DNA from: Ctena decussata
Taxonomy: Eukaryota; Mollusca; Bivalvia; Lucinida; Lucinidae
DNA: 64,000 nt
Assembly (NCBI GenBank): GCA_963989385.1
Contig: OZ022499.1
Coordinates: 48,721,757 to 48,785,756 of the forward strand
Reading direction: 5' to 3'
The notes below the pieces were generated by a model that worked only from the letters and a program-made list of their open reading frames with translations, searched no databases and had not been told where the DNA came from. Of the stretch, positions 20,930 to 33,700 are shown piece by piece. A program made the translations under genes and the position numbers. How positions within the stretch are numbered: position 1 is the stretch's first letter; the number at the start of each line of letters is the position of its first letter.

Positions 20930-22669
20930 TAGAGTATGTAACAAATGCCCGCGAAATCCCTTAAACTGATTTTTGAGCCCTGGTTGTGACCAGGATCATG
21001 TGCATGGAACCTGGGTCGTGCACATGACATACGTTCTCGTGTTGCTTTACTTTTCTGTGATGTTCAAATGCACTTCAGAAGTTTAACAGTATTCATGGAC
21101 TAACGAAATTGTGTTGTGTCCTTGATATGGGGAGTGAGAACTTAAATCTCGTATCTGCGTTCAGTTATCATTGTGCTTCACCTTTTTAAGAAGCTTGATC
21201 ATATTCGCTTCAGTGGTTTTGCCTGGTCATGGAGACAGGAACTGACCTTTGATCCCTTACTGTGACCTTGCCCTTGGGTGTTGGAGCCTAAATCCTAGGC
21301 ATGACATACCTTCTAATTATGTATTACCTTTCTGTGGAGTTGATCAAATTCGCTTTGGCTGTATTTGAGTTAGTATACAGAATATCTGAAGTCTGACCCC
21401 TTATTGTGACCATGACCTTGGGCATGGGATCCTAAATCTTGAGGGGGTGGTTGGGTGGTGCGAAGGTGCTGCGTGTAACTTCCAGTGCCGGGGCGTCCTA
21501 CTTATTTGAATAGTAGTAGGGCAAGGGCTTACTGTGCTTGCAGTAGGTGCGGGAGGGGGATGTTTGGTCATTTTTCTCTCGTCTATCATTTCTCTTTTTC
21601 TTTCTCCCTCTCTTTGGGAGACGGCCCGATATAGACTGAAATACTGTCTCAAAGGGCCGTTAAACGCAAATCAATCAATCAATCAAACCTAAATCTTGCA
21701 AAATGATACCATTTTATCATGTTTTACCTTTCTACGAAGTTTGATGAAATTCGCTTCAGCAGTTTCTAGTCTGTTTAGAGCGGACATTATTTGACTTTTG
21801 ACCTCTGACTGTGAATTTTGACCTTGGGTGCGAGAACCTGTGTTTTGTGCATGGCATACCTTCTCATTAGATTTTATCTTTCTGTGAAGTTTAATGAAGT
21901 TTGCTTGGTACTTATCTGAGTAATTGTCGAGAAAAAAAATGGTACCATATCCCAAACTGTGGCCTTTACTTTGGGTTTCAAACATTAATATTGTGTGCGA
22001 CATGTTTTTCCATTAGGCCTATAATTTACCTTATAGTGAAGTTTGATGAAATTTGCTTCAGCAGTTATCTCAGAGACACGATTTGACATCTGACCCCTGA
22101 GTGTAGTCTTGGTCCTGAATGTACAAGTAAGAATCCAAATCTTGTGCGTGACACACCTTCCCATTATGCTTTATCTTTCTGTGAAGTTTCATTAAATTTG
22201 CTTCAGTAGTTTATATGTTAATGCTGTGACTTGATTTGAGACACAATTCGACCCCTGACCCAATGCGCCTTGACCTTGGGCGTAGGGACCTAAATCTTGT
22301 ACGCGGCACACCGTCAGATTATGCTTTATCTTTCTGTGACCTTCAATCAAATTCCCTTCAGTAGTTTTTCTTGTCGGCTCCTCCTCCCCTACACCGACAC
22401 CATATTTTCACATATCGTGTTATTTAATAAACATTATTTACAAATATTTACATTATTGAAAAGCCATATGGTAAACCATTAGAACATAATGTGTTTACAC
22501 CCACACAACTACATCGGTACACTCGGCGTTACATGACTTTAAGTGACATCAAAATAAACCATGGTTCTCAGATCTGGTTGGACGCAGGCGACCCCTTCAG
22601 TAGTTTTTAATTATTGCTGAGACACGATTTGCAACGGACGGACGAACTCTCCATATCCTCCGGGGGCAT
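20930..22669 (+). mobile_element. HINE/pearl-like family H3
   Basis: About nine diverged ~160-bp units carry GACCTTGGG, CCTAAATCTTG, ACATACCTTCTCATTATG, CTTTCTGTGAAGTTTGATGA and TTCGCTTCAG. They end with ACACGATTTGCAACGGACGG, a short ACGG tract, and TCCTCCGGGGGCAT before AAAA. The last element matches the 3' terminus of H1 and H2. The left edge is approximate and no clear 5' hairpin was found. A SINE B copy interrupts it. Confidence 0.6.
21441..21687 (+). mobile_element. SINE family B (copy 2)
   Basis: It begins AGGGGGTGGTTGGGTGGTGC and ends GGGCCGTTAAACGCAAATC plus an (AATC)n tail. The 11-bp duplication CCTAAATCTTG lies at 21430 and 21688. The target word is itself part of the H3 core repeat, so the SINE is younger than that H3 array. 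Confidence 0.9.
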
Positions 22670-24075
22670 AAAAGTAAGCCATGGTAGGCAACGAACTTTT
22701 CACCCGATCACAGTCCCCCAGGCAAATCAGACAGAACAGCCGGAGACACAAGGTTTGTAATATTTACGTATTGACTCGCGAGCACCCAGTCCCCTCAAAC
22801 CCTATGACCTAAGAAAGATGACAGCCATGAGTCAGATATTTTTTCATAGGAAATACTTTATAGGAGAACTGAAACATTTGACCTATGTCTTGTACATAGA
22901 AAGTTTGATCAAATTTGCTGATGATTCAACCTCATGAAAAGGTAGTATGCACGGTCAGAGGTCAAACATACGGACTACCATTTGCAGAAATAATCATTTT
23001 ACAAAATTAAAAAAGATAATGTGATGTGTTACGTTATATGACAGACGGATCCGGCGTAACAAAAAATAATATGTAACTCACCATAAGTTGGGGATTAGAA
23101 ATAATATTTGTACTTTCCAAACAATAGATGTTGTTAGTCACTTATTACATGTGGTTTTGTGTATATGAAAACGTTTTATTTACATTTAAATTTAAAGAGT
23201 AACTACACTTCAGGAACTGACTGAATCAGATCCCAAACCCTATCCCCAACATCAAAGGGAAAGATTGACAAAGACATCCCAACAAACAATAAATTACAAG
23301 TGATAAGCCCAGTCAGCAGCTCTTTCCCAAATAGGTGGCAACTCAGCTATCTTTATTGAACTAAATACTTTAGACCAACAGAAGGGTTACAACAGACTAA
23401 GCAAATTATACGAAAAACATTTAACAATTATTTTTACCTATTTTCTATTTTTATTATAGAAGGGTTAAAATGAGAACACAATAAATTAAACAGCACCGAA
23501 CATAAAACAAATGCAACCGCAACGAAAGTACCGCCTAGGGACGGTCAGTAATAACTACTGGGGATTTTAAACCGGTTTTACTGGGCTCAAACCTTCACCC
23601 TAACCCTCCTTTTAAGCAGTTTTAGAAACAGTTCTTCTTACTTTGCTAAAGTGCTTCAACAAAGGGGCAGATGCATTTTGAACGATTTGTTTTAACATTT
23701 GGTTTTAAACATATTTTATTTCAATAATACATACGCTCATGTTAAAAGTAACGTTAAACGGGATCAGAACGAATCCTCCTTATGCTATCATATTGATAAA
23801 TATTTATGGCAGTAAAGGTAATCAAATATAAGTATTCACTAAGATACAGAAAAATATAAACAACTAGACATAAGGGATATATGCGAAAACAATATGTATA
23901 GATATATATAGACAAGTTTGATATAAAGAAATCATAAACAATATTTAATACATGTATACATGAAAAATGGAGAGACAGAGGAAATAGATCAGAACATTAT
24001 GTGAGGCAGATAAGAAAGAGAGGCGAAAAATTGAAAATAAATAAATAAAAAAATAAAATAGAAATAATATTGCAT
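22670..24075. other. No recognised gene
   Basis: AT-rich DNA without a convincing frame, RNA or repeat. The only words of note are the unremarkable A/T tracts. Confidence 0.45.
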
Positions 24076-25025
24076 TATTGCCCTGGTGAAGTGACCTGGC
24101 AGGGCGGAGCTGCATTGTGAAACAGGTAATTCCTATTTTCGGCAACAATCGGAAAAACATCCGTACGACTTCGTTAATCCTCGTCTTTCTCGTTATAAGT
24201 AATAACAGTATTTTAACCAAATCGTGTACAGAGCGTCGTGGTGTAGTGTATCTGTAGTCGCATTACAAAGGCACTTGGTGCGACGATCTAGGGTTCAAAT
24301 CTAGGATGAGAATAAACTTTTTTTACTCTCATTTTTTTTTATTTTCAAACTTTATTTTCTTTACATATTTATTTGTTTTAATTATTTTATTTTAGGAGAA
24401 AAGACATTTCCAGTAATTCCTTTCGCTCGAGATAATTTAAAGGATTAGAGTTCGACATGTATGCTTTGGTAGACACCCTGAAACTGAAAAGTGAATACCA
24501 AATCAGAAATTATTTTTTTTCACTCATCGTTTGCTCGTGCATGCATATCACTTTTCTCGAGCATAAAATACCATAATCTACTAAATGTCCTCGTGCATAT
24601 TTCTGGGCAAAATCAGACAAACAAAACCTCTGAAGATTTTCCTTTTTTATATTAAGCACAAAGTATATGGAGTAATCAAAACAAACGGAAATTTCTGTCA
24701 TGCAAAATAATCATTTGTTACCTAAAAACTTAAAAAGAAAGAATAAAAAAACTTTTTTAATTTTAGGTATATTCGAACATTGGACCCTTATAAGATACAA
24801 AAAAAAAAGGTTAGTACGTCTAGGGGAGGTCCACTACACCAACGAGTCTTTACACATTTGTGAGATATAGTTAACAGTTATAATTCATGCATGATACACG
24901 ATGATTAACGAATACTTACGAATATCTTTCCGATTGGTTACGAAAATGCTGCTTTACCTATTTCATAATGCATTGAACCAAATCGATAGCCCCGCCCTGC
25001 CAGGTCACTTCACGTGGGCAATAAG
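24076..25025. mobile_element. 950-bp element with ~105-bp terminal inverted repeats
   Basis: TTATTGCCCTGGTGAAGTGA followed by CCTGGCAGGGCGGAGC at the left mirrors GCCCCGCCCTGCCAGGTCAC and TTCACGTGGGCAATAA at the right. Weaker matching continues inward (AATCGGAAA words). The interior lacks a transposase frame, so it would be non-autonomous. Confidence 0.75.
24234..24305 (+). ncRNA. tRNA-like segment (probable SINE head or tRNA relic)
   Basis: GTCGTGGTGTAGTGTATCTG resembles a tRNA A box region and GGGTTCAAATCTAGG resembles the B box/T arm, about 45 bp apart. A clean cloverleaf and acceptor stem could not be drawn. It lies inside the TIR element at 24076-25025. A functional tRNA is unlikely. 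Confidence 0.35.
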
Positions 25026-26520
25026 AATCATACCATTTACAAATTGAGAGCAAAAGAGGAATTTAGAATAATTAACTTCTGGAGCAAGGATGGTGAGAAA
25101 GAAAAGAGGGAGGGGCGTTTAAAAAGTATGCTTCACGAGGAAGCCCAAAGATGATCTCCAGGGCCTTATTTTGGCTGGTAAAGCTAGCCTTGAGGTGCTG
25201 TGACATTACACGGTTTAACTCATGATCAGACCTTGTCTTCATACAATTTGCCTGTTAGCTCAATAACGATGATTATCACAGCCTACGGTGCTGATACAAT
25301 ACTTAAAAGTTGGTGCCAAAGTCAACGGGAAGCCGACATCGACGGTTGTCTCTAAGGAAACATGCTTTAAAGTACCTATTCTGTGTATCAAAGTCTGATT
25401 CTCGGTATAAGCTCTCTGGCTATTCGGAAACTTTTCATGATCGAAGTCAATGCACCATACACTACGTTTGTTATGTGTCCAGCTTCAACGTGTCAACATG
25501 TATATTAATGTTTTCCTTGCCCCACCCACTGCTTCTAAAAAAAATATTTTTCAGAGTTGATAAGTTTCATACATTAAAATATCAAATAAATGGATGCTTA
25601 GAGTTGGGATATACAGAATATTTTGCAAGGCTTCGTAGGCAAACATTAGGTATTTAGCCATATAACTTAGACTTTCATTATGCTGATGGCTGATAATGAA
25701 ACATTCGTGATCGTCAAAAAGGATTAATATTGACGTTTTGACTGAGGTTTTGATATTCTTATTTATTTATTTTTTCTTGCGGTGAGACACAGTGTACGCT
25801 TGGTCGAGGAAACATGAGTGTCATTTATTCTCCTGTTCGAGGGGCAATTCAGAAATAGTGTATTGAATAGTCTCGGTATAATAGGTTTTAATATTCAGTT
25901 GCATTAGAGCCAAGCGCTTTCATTTTAGTATGTTATTCACTTACCTGCAATCAAATAATTTCCTGTCAGTGAAGGATAATGCGACATATAAATCAAACTT
26001 CTGAACCACGGCGACAAACCGAGTAAATTGACGGAAGAGGTGAAAACATGAAGAAGTCCGGGCTTGCGCATTGCACTCTATCGAAGAAACTACAAATGCG
26101 ATTTCGTTGATTGGTCAACGAAAGAGCAAGTTCAAATTCCGCGTGATTTGAAAACTTTCAATTTATTTTTCACACAAGACGGTGACAAAATGAAAACTGA
26201 ACGAAGGATATTATGGTAATATTCCTGGTCGATTATTTAATTTTGTATCGATTTTTATTGGTCAAAGCAAATACAAACGATGCAAAAATTGGCCTGTTTC
26301 GCTCACTTGGGTTAGAATGAAATTTCATAGCTACATAGCCTAAGCCCAAATTTAGCGATCATATAAGGTGGCACCCCAAGCATGGGATTTTTTATGGACG
26401 TTGAAAGAAAATAATTTCCTCTTCAGGCGTTTGCGCCAAATTTTTGTTCTCTCGCGCTTAGTTCCTCATTTCAGAGACTTGGCTCAGAGAGTGAATAAAA
26501 TAGAAAAGAATATCCTTTGC
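25026..26520. other. No recognised gene
   Basis: A 115-codon plus-strand frame (25310-25657) is the longest here. It has no recognised domain, signal peptide or close splice context, so I do not call it a gene. Confidence 0.4.
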
Positions 26521-26524
26521 CTAT

Positions 26525-27960
26525 AACAATAGGACTCTCTTCTCATTAGGGTACTCTTTCAGGAAATAATTTCTTCCCACAGGGAACAATTTCTGTCTCA
26601 AAGAGTAGCTAATTTCTTCCCACAGGGAACAAATTCTGTCTCAAAGAGTAGCACACATTTTTCAAACTGATTTGGGTATAAAAAAAAAACACTTCCAGAA
26701 CATATCCACGCGGACACATGACATCAAAACGACGTTATAATGGCGTCGATGCAATGTCATCATGTCGGCGTCAGTACGATAATGTAACACCGTCATTTGC
26801 CTACTGAACTGAGAGGATTAGACTACCCTTTAGACTTGATTGAGACGATTTTTACCTTTACGTTTTAGGATGCCAGAGAGTAAAAAAAAAAACCCGGAAA
26901 AATACCCTTCCAGTGCCTATAATGTTAAGACCCTAGTCACATAAGGGTACTCTTGAAGGAAAACAATTTCTCCCATATGAAAATATTTTTTTCTCTTATA
27001 CTAGATCTAGCATTTTTTTTCCAGAACAGATTTGAATATCAATAAAGCCACTTCTCAACAGCCTCTCTTCTTAAGAGGCTACCCTGAAAGGAACAACTTT
27101 GCTTCCAGGAAGTAGATTCTTTAAAAGAAGTCTTCGTTTTGGACGGAGTTCATATGAAGTCGAAAGGACACGTTTCGGATGAGCACTATGACTAGACTCT
27201 TCTCATGGGGCTATACGTAAGGAAAGAGCTTCCCCCATCCTCCCCCCCCCCACGCACCCACCCACACCCACCTACCAGTGGTGCATTAGTTAATACTCTT
27301 AAAACAAACAATTTGCTTTCATAAATTTACTTTTAAAGGAAATGACGTGATTCTACAGGAAGCAAATTATATCTCTAAGAGAAGCCCAACATTTTGCAAA
27401 TTAGATTGAGATATTAGAAGAAAAAGAAACAAAAAAGCAAAGCAAAGAAAGAAAAAACAATTCCTGAACTTATAATGATTAGCATCCCTTCTTAAGAGGG
27501 TACCCTTAAAGAAAAAAAACCTTTTCTTCCCAAGGGACTTCATTTTTTAAGAGAAGACTCCGTTTTTGAAGGAGTTCAGATAAAGGTGAAAACATACCTT
27601 TCCCATGCATGTTATGACTAGACTCGTTTCTCATGGGGAAACTCGGAAAGAAAGACCCCATCCCTCCTACCCCCAAGTGACATTTCTCTATATTCTTGAT
27701 AAAAGAAATGATAAGCTTCTACATGAGGCAAATTGTGTCCGAGATTAGCCCACCATTTTTCAAACTAAATTCAGATAAAACAAAAGCCATTTCCAGAACA
27801 TATACATAATTTATCTAGTCTACCTTTTCAAAACGAAAGACTAGGTTTACACCGTTAGTTTATTCTTAGAGAGAAGCCCTCGTTTTTGAAGGAGTTCCTT
27901 ATGGAGACATATGGAAAATTATCTCTCAATTAACCTTATCACCCCTCTTGTCTAGAGCAC
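26525..27960 (+). repeat. Degenerate long tandem repeat (period roughly 400-420 bp)
   Basis: Blocks recur around TTCTTAAGAGGCTACCCTGAA (read in parts, 27065) and TTCTTAAGAGGGTACCC (27486), GGAGTTCATATGAAG (27149) and GGAGTTCAGATAAAGG (27567), and ACTATGACTAGACTC (27187) and TTATGACTAGACTCG (27611). A finer 46-bp duplication (TTTCTTCCCACAGGGAACAA) sits at 26567-26655. Copies are eroded and unequal. No coding frame persists. Confidence 0.55.
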
Positions 27961-28464
27961 TGCATACTACCTCATGTAATTGCTCCGCCATTTTTATTTA
28001 CAGATGTGGGAGGGATAATTGTTTTAACAGAAGAGTCTATGCAGACGACCCAAAAAACTCCTATTTGCTGTTTTTTGATGACTTAATTTCTTACAACGCG
28101 TGTTGCTTTTCACAAATTAGGAGTCAGAAAGCTCTTATGCATGCTCAATATAAATGGTTAAAATCCAAACATTCAGTATTTCTCTTATCTACAGGGACCT
28201 GATATTAACATAAGTAATACTATATAAATACAAATGGTATTTCCATTCTGCATCTATTTTTGAAACAATCTCCCAGGTGCTATCGTTAATTGCTGCACAG
28301 CTTTGTTGCCGCCCCTCGTCACTGTTCGTACAACCGCTCTAAGGTTCTTCGTCGCAATCATTCCAAAAAGAATTTCAGCCTGGACAGTTACAATCATCTG
28401 CAACTAGGCTTTACCCTTTTCTTTTTGTGGATATGTTTTTTATACTTTTTTCCCTTTCCTGCAG

Positions 28465-28584
28465 CTCCACTTTGCTGTTCAGGATGATATACTGAATAGT
28501 TCCGCAGCTGAGGTGTTTGCCACTGGCTCTTATGAAGATGCTGCATTTGCTAATGGTTCACTTCGGATAACAGACTCGGGTTAA
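28465..28584 (+). CDS. Candidate terminal exon of unknown gene
   Basis: A pyrimidine-rich tract and CCTGCAG precede a 39-codon frame (starting LHFAVQDDILNSSAAEVF) that ends in TAA. Its amino-acid mix looks like protein, unlike most frames nearby. Upstream text at 28300-28400 (SFVAAPRHCSYNRSKVL) may be another exon, but no donor joins them. No family was recognised. The frame could be a remnant of a mobile element. Confidence 0.3.
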   Translation, partial: LHFAVQDDILNSSAAEVFATGSYEDAAFANGSLRITDSG

Positions 28585-28613
28585 TTTGCTGATGATACAC
28601 CTTGCCCTTTTTA

Positions 28614-29452
28614 GCGCGCCTTTGCGAAGCAAAGGAGAGCTTATGCTATACCCCCGGCGTCGTAGTCCGAGTATGCGTTAGCGTTAGCGTCAGCGTTAGC
28701 GTCTGCGTTAGCGTCAGCGTCCTCGTCGGCGTCCGTGATCAGGTTAACCAATGTTAACAATTGCGTTTAACTTGATGTTCAACACTGTATCTTACAAACT
28801 ACAGCAGCTACAATCATCATACTTGGTACATATATACATCCACATGACTGCAGCAGCTGCATGACACAATTGTATGTCCTTGAACTATATGTTACGGTTG
28901 ACTGACTTTGTTGTTTGGCACTGTTTTTAAGGCAAATTTTTTTTAGTTTTGATGAAACCTTTGACAGAAGAGACTTGATACTTGGTCAGATAGCATATCC
29001 CTATAATTGCAGCAGCTGCAAAGCTACCATGCAGACTCATGTGCCCTTGACCTTTGTTCATAGTCCAGTGATTTTGTCTTATATTTCAAGCACTGTTTGA
29101 TGGATTAACATCATATCTGTCATAGTGGATCAGTCTGACATGGAGAATAACCTCATATTATTTATAGATCACTGTGACCTATATTTCATGGTTCATTGAT
29201 TTTGCCTTGTGTCTCCAAAACTATTTATAGATTAACATCTTATTTGGGAATTTGAGGTCACTCAGACATAAATTTAATCATTCAGTTCTTTTACTTCATA
29301 TTTTGAGCTGTATTTAGTATGTTTTCATCATATACCTGGGATAATGGCTCAGTCTGACACTGCAGATGACCTGATATAGTTGTAGGTCTTTGTGACTGTG
29401 AGAGTCAGGCACCCATAAGGCGCGCTTTGTTGTCTTCTGACAACTCTTGTTA
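28614..29452 (-). mobile_element. HINE/pearl-like element family H4 (longer copy, reverse)
   Basis: On the minus strand the 5' hairpin is GTTGTC-AGAA-GACAAC followed by AAAGCGCGCC. Diverged ~180-bp units with GCAGCAGCTGCA and CCTTGAC-type words follow. The 3' side has GCGTTA/GCGTCA hexamers (28676-28735), CCGGGGGTATAGC and a terminal hairpin CCTTTGC-TTC-GCAAAGG. The same ends occur at 5835-6358. Confidence 0.65.
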
Positions 29453-29728
29453 TGATTGTGTCTCACTGTCTCTGGAGAAAAGTGTTTCTGTGGACATGAT
29501 TTTCTCAGACAACTTCTTTACTGAAATTTATTTTTAATCGGATTTTTGCAAGGCACAACCCATACCGCCGTGCTATGTCTATCAGTTTGTCCTTAGTAAG
29601 GTCATTCAAGCATTTCTGATCCATGAGCAAGCTAACTTTCAGCTTGTAATGTACAGCAATTTTGTTTTCCTCGTTTTCCACCAAAGATAAATCACTAAGC
29701 TGTTTCTTTTGCTCGCCGTCAGTACTGA

Positions 29729-29837
29729 CCCACTGGGCACATAACGTTGAATCAACATTGAATCAACGTTGATTCAAAGTCATGACTTTGAATCAACTTT
29801 GATTCAATGTTGATTCAATGTTGTGTGCCTGCTGGGG
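29729..29837. mobile_element. 109-bp palindromic MITE (GTTGAATCAAC type)
   Basis: CCCACTGGGCACATAACGTT at the left mirrors AATGTTGTGTGCCTGCTGGGG at the right, read in parts. The middle is repeated TTGAATCAAC words centred on AAGTCATGACTT. It interrupts or abuts the helicase pseudogene. Related copies are at 47533-47612 and, split, at 7918 and 14328. Confidence 0.85.
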
Positions 29838-30065
29838 ACTTGCGGTGTTCCTCCAGAATCTTTACAACAGGGTTTCCCATTCCATCTCAAGAACTGATAG
29901 AACACTCCAAGACTTATTATCATGAAAACTTACCCGTCTGCAACAAGGTCAAATCAGTTTGTAAGGCTTCGCCAAGAGATTCAGTGAACAGCACATTTCG
30001 GACAATAGTGCAGAGCCTGCAAGCCATCCGTAGATACTGACCTTCCAACGGCTGCCCCAAGCCGC

Positions 30066-30308
30066 CTGAGGGTGACTGTAGTCGAGTGATGGTGCTGGGT
30101 AACTTTCAGTGCCGAGGCATCCTAATACTTTGGAAAATAGTAGGGCAAAGGTCTGCTGTGCTTGCAGGAGGTGCGGGTGTGGTTGTTTTGACATTTTTCT
30201 CGTCTGTCATGATTCTTTTTCTTTCTCCCTCTCTTGGATACGGTCCGATTTAGAGTGAAATACTGTCTCAAAGGGCTGTTAAACCCCAAACAACACACCA
30301 ACCAACAA
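30066..30308 (+). mobile_element. SINE family B (copy 3) inside the helicase pseudogene
   Basis: A full-length copy flanked by an imperfect 7-bp duplication, AAGCCGC (30059) and AAGCTGC (30309). Removing one target copy restores the helicase reading across Leu-Gln-Leu-Gly-Ala-Ala. It has 3' text TTAAACCCCAAACAAC with an (AACC)-type tail. Confidence 0.85.
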
Positions 30309-30719
30309 AAGCTGCAAAGGATGTCTGATCTTTTGGCAACTGGCTATCACTCTCTCCAGAGTTAGTCATTGAGACTTGCGCACAGTCATAGCAAATGAAA
30401 GTGCTAGTGGTATATGTAATCTTCCCCCAGCAACTTTATTTTCTATTGGACTAAACATTAAATGATTCCACCGACAGCTTCACAACAGAGTTTTCAAATT
30501 CGACTGTTGGGCCATCACTGTCCGTTTTGACGACGACACCCGTGGACCCATTTTCCGGAGCAACCGACATTTTTTTTTCAGTGACATCACCGGACTCTAC
30601 GGTTTCAATATAAGGACCTTTCTTGCAATTAGTTTGTTTTTTTTCAAGAGGCGAGTATCGTCCTCACCAAACAGCAGTATATTGACCTTGAGCTGACCAT
30701 AGACCCCCCTCCCCCCCAG

Positions 30720-33700
30720 GGGGAATTTTGGACACTATGATTTTCTTAAACTACATTATATACGAAACAAAATGACACATGTTAGCCCTCTGTACGTTGG
30801 GGCATTAACGTGTAACGTCAACGTTACTTACACTACCAAAATTTACATATTCACGTTATAATAGAAAAATACACATTGGTATACACATGTTAGTATTCGC
30901 CCTAAATAATGTTGGGTTTTGTCTGCTAGTACATAAATCGCTGTTTCAAGGTAATTGACATTGTCAACGATAAGTTGACTAACCCGTATAACGTAGTTTA
31001 CGTTGTATTTGACATTTTTCCCCTTCAGTGTCTAAATACATGTAATATAAGGAGCAAATTGTAAGAATGAAGTGAAGAGAAAAGTAATTGTCATATATAT
31101 GACTGTTTCAATAGTCTAGTATAAAAACAAACAAACTAAAGTCTTACAAAACTCATCAGCAGTGACGATAGATATGTAACGTATATAACCACAACAAAAA
31201 TTCGAAAAAAAAACAGACTAAAACTCTGAATTGGTGAACTGAAGTTTATACGTGCTCCATCAATCTTCTTTGATTCATGCACAGCTTAGATAAGTTAGGC
31301 AGCAGTTAGCAGCGGATATATTAAATGTGGGCAGAAACTTTCTTATTTTTGAAGGATTTAACCTACAAAATGACGAGAAAAGCTAAGAAAGCCAACATCA
31401 GCTGCATTTCATTTTTAAAATTATCTATATTATGTCTTAAGTAGACACTGTTGTATATGTTATATGAAGAAACGCCAGTTTTATATGTCCTCAAACTATA
31501 AAAAAATCATGGGATAGTGTATATTTAAAAAGCAATCTAACAGTAATGTTACGTTACATAATTGTAATATGTCGGGGGATAAGATTTGTGAGTCATCTGT
31601 TATCAAAAAATTAGTTCCCGGGCAATATGAATTATTCATTGCTGTAGTATTAGCTTACCACTGGTAGTCAGATGGCAATTTAGCTCTTTGAAATACACAA
31701 AAACTCAGCAAGACGCACTTAGATAGTTATAGCTGAAGCATTTCGACCTTGCCTTCAATTCAGTTTCACTTAAAAGTGACTTCATAAAGATTTTTTTTTT
31801 AAATTTTATTCATAGAATGAAATAAGTAAGAGTTGATATATGCTGCAACTGATTAATATTTAGGTTCTTGTCATGATGGGGATAAAACCAATTTCGCAAC
31901 CTGTGCTGTTGGCTGAGCCATTCAATTACCCTACATACAAATATGCAACTGTGACTGCCAGTCGAGGCAATCGAAAGCAGTACCAACTCTCCCAACAGGG
32001 ATAAACACCATTTTTTCTATGCTGTCAGTCGAATCGTCAGCCACGAACCTCTTTGCACAGTAACAGCTGTACATAGATTAGCAAATATGTGTGGCTCCCG
32101 TGATCAGAACTTACATATTAATTTGTGATCTACGTGATCTGTTTATGCAGCTCCCGGCCATCAAATACCTTACAAACTATTAACAATGTGATAATTTAAG
32201 GCTGATAGAAAGTGACATACTTTATAACGCATACATCATTCTGTCATCAGCTTGTTCAGGAGTTCTATTTTTCATTATGTTGTTACAGATATTTAACTGG
32301 TCAGGTAATTTTGCAAACCCCATGGTATTATTTCCACTTGTTGTTACTATCACGGACTAAAGGTGTTACGAAGTACAAATTTCAGTCAGACAATTTTTCA
32401 ATATGTAAGCAACTAAAATTGTTGTTTGGATATTGCCAAAATGCTGTATTCTCTAAGAGTATTTAACAAATTTGGACAAAGATGATAAGATAAGCAGTAA
32501 GATGTCATAAATAAGCAGTTTTCAACCATATTTATCGCTAAAAAGTAAACAGTATGGTAATACAAGGTCACAGAGATCAAATGCAGTAAGTTATTTAGGT
32601 TAACCCTTCCTTGGCATGTATAGGTATGCACTATTTCTATTGTTTGATTATTTGCTCTTTAGAAATACTGTTTTGCTAGTTTAGGATATCGGAAATGAAG
32701 AATCCATAAACTCGCAATGAATACGTTGTATACGTTACTTGTTTGGCCTTTCTTTTCTTTTTTTTTTATCTCAATATTATGCTGCAAAGCATAACTACGG
32801 TGTAGGCGAATACATTCTGAAGGTGAACAACTAAGATTTGCTCATAGATATCTGAATTGCGAGGACTAACATTAATATATTCTGTCATTTTCATTTGCCA
32901 TTTCATTATGTGTGCAGAGCTACTGGAACATTGTCCCTGAAACATTTTTGTCCAACTAAACGTATCTTTATGTTCTTTGGTGAATAGATACTTTAATAGA
33001 TGGTTGAATGTAGTTAGATTCTTTAAGAGATTATCGAAAGTATTTAGACTTTAAAAAGAAAGAAACAAAAGCATAGAAATATAGATCATCTTAAACATAG
33101 CATTTATAGATTGCTACAGTATGCTAGTAAACTGCCAGTGTCTCTTTCTGTATTAAATGTTTCTGATACTATTCTCCCAAACTCCTGGTTGACACATTAT
33201 TGTTAAATACATAAATGAACTAAATAAAGCAATATATTGACACTACCATTAATTATTTTCAAAAGTTTGTTTCTTAACTGTAACTCAGCAATGTTGTTTC
33301 CCTTGGTAACGTAAAATACGCTTCCAGCAAATATCTACATTAGCTTTGATGCAGAACTGTATTTGACTTAAGTCTTCAAACTTCAGGTTTATTGTTCTGC
33401 TTTATAGTTTTTTCAGTGTGCACGTAAAAACTATACCAAATCCTGTCAGTAAACAAGGTGGTACTACATTTGCATTGTTAATTACTGATTATTTTATAAT
33501 TTTATACTAAACACGTCAAAAGCGCTTAGCTTTTAATGTTATCATACTGATTGTATATCATTTTATTATATATGCAAAATCTATGCTGGCTTAGCTGCGG
33601 CTTTATCTTTTTTATCTTTTCTGATGTGATATTTTGTTTATTTTTTTTTTAAGTTGTATATAACAAAATTTCACGTATGTTACTGTCTTTAGAACTCAAA

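Larger units (their letters stand above)
29505..30570 (-). pseudogene. PIF1-like helicase C-terminal domain, broken
   Basis: Minus-strand blocks in order: VVVKTDSDGPTVEFEN near 30520; after a frameshift, LHIPLALSFAMTVRKSQ, a TGA in place of the expected Gly, and LTLERVIASCQKIRHPLQ at about 30310-30400; then LGAAVGRSVSTDGLQAL at 30010-30060. The motifs A-M-T-x-x-K-S-Q-G-x-T-L and V-A-x-G-R are hallmarks of PIF1-family superfamily 1B helicases. A SINE B copy separates HPLQ from LGAAVGR, and a palindromic MITE follows at 29729. Beyond it, an open block (KIAVHYKLKVSLLMDQ and LTKDKLIDIARR) ends at 29505 and may be its C-terminal part. Bivalve genomes carry many PIF1-like genes, some from Helitron/Helentron elements; the origin here is open. 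It cannot make a working helicase. Confidence 0.75.
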
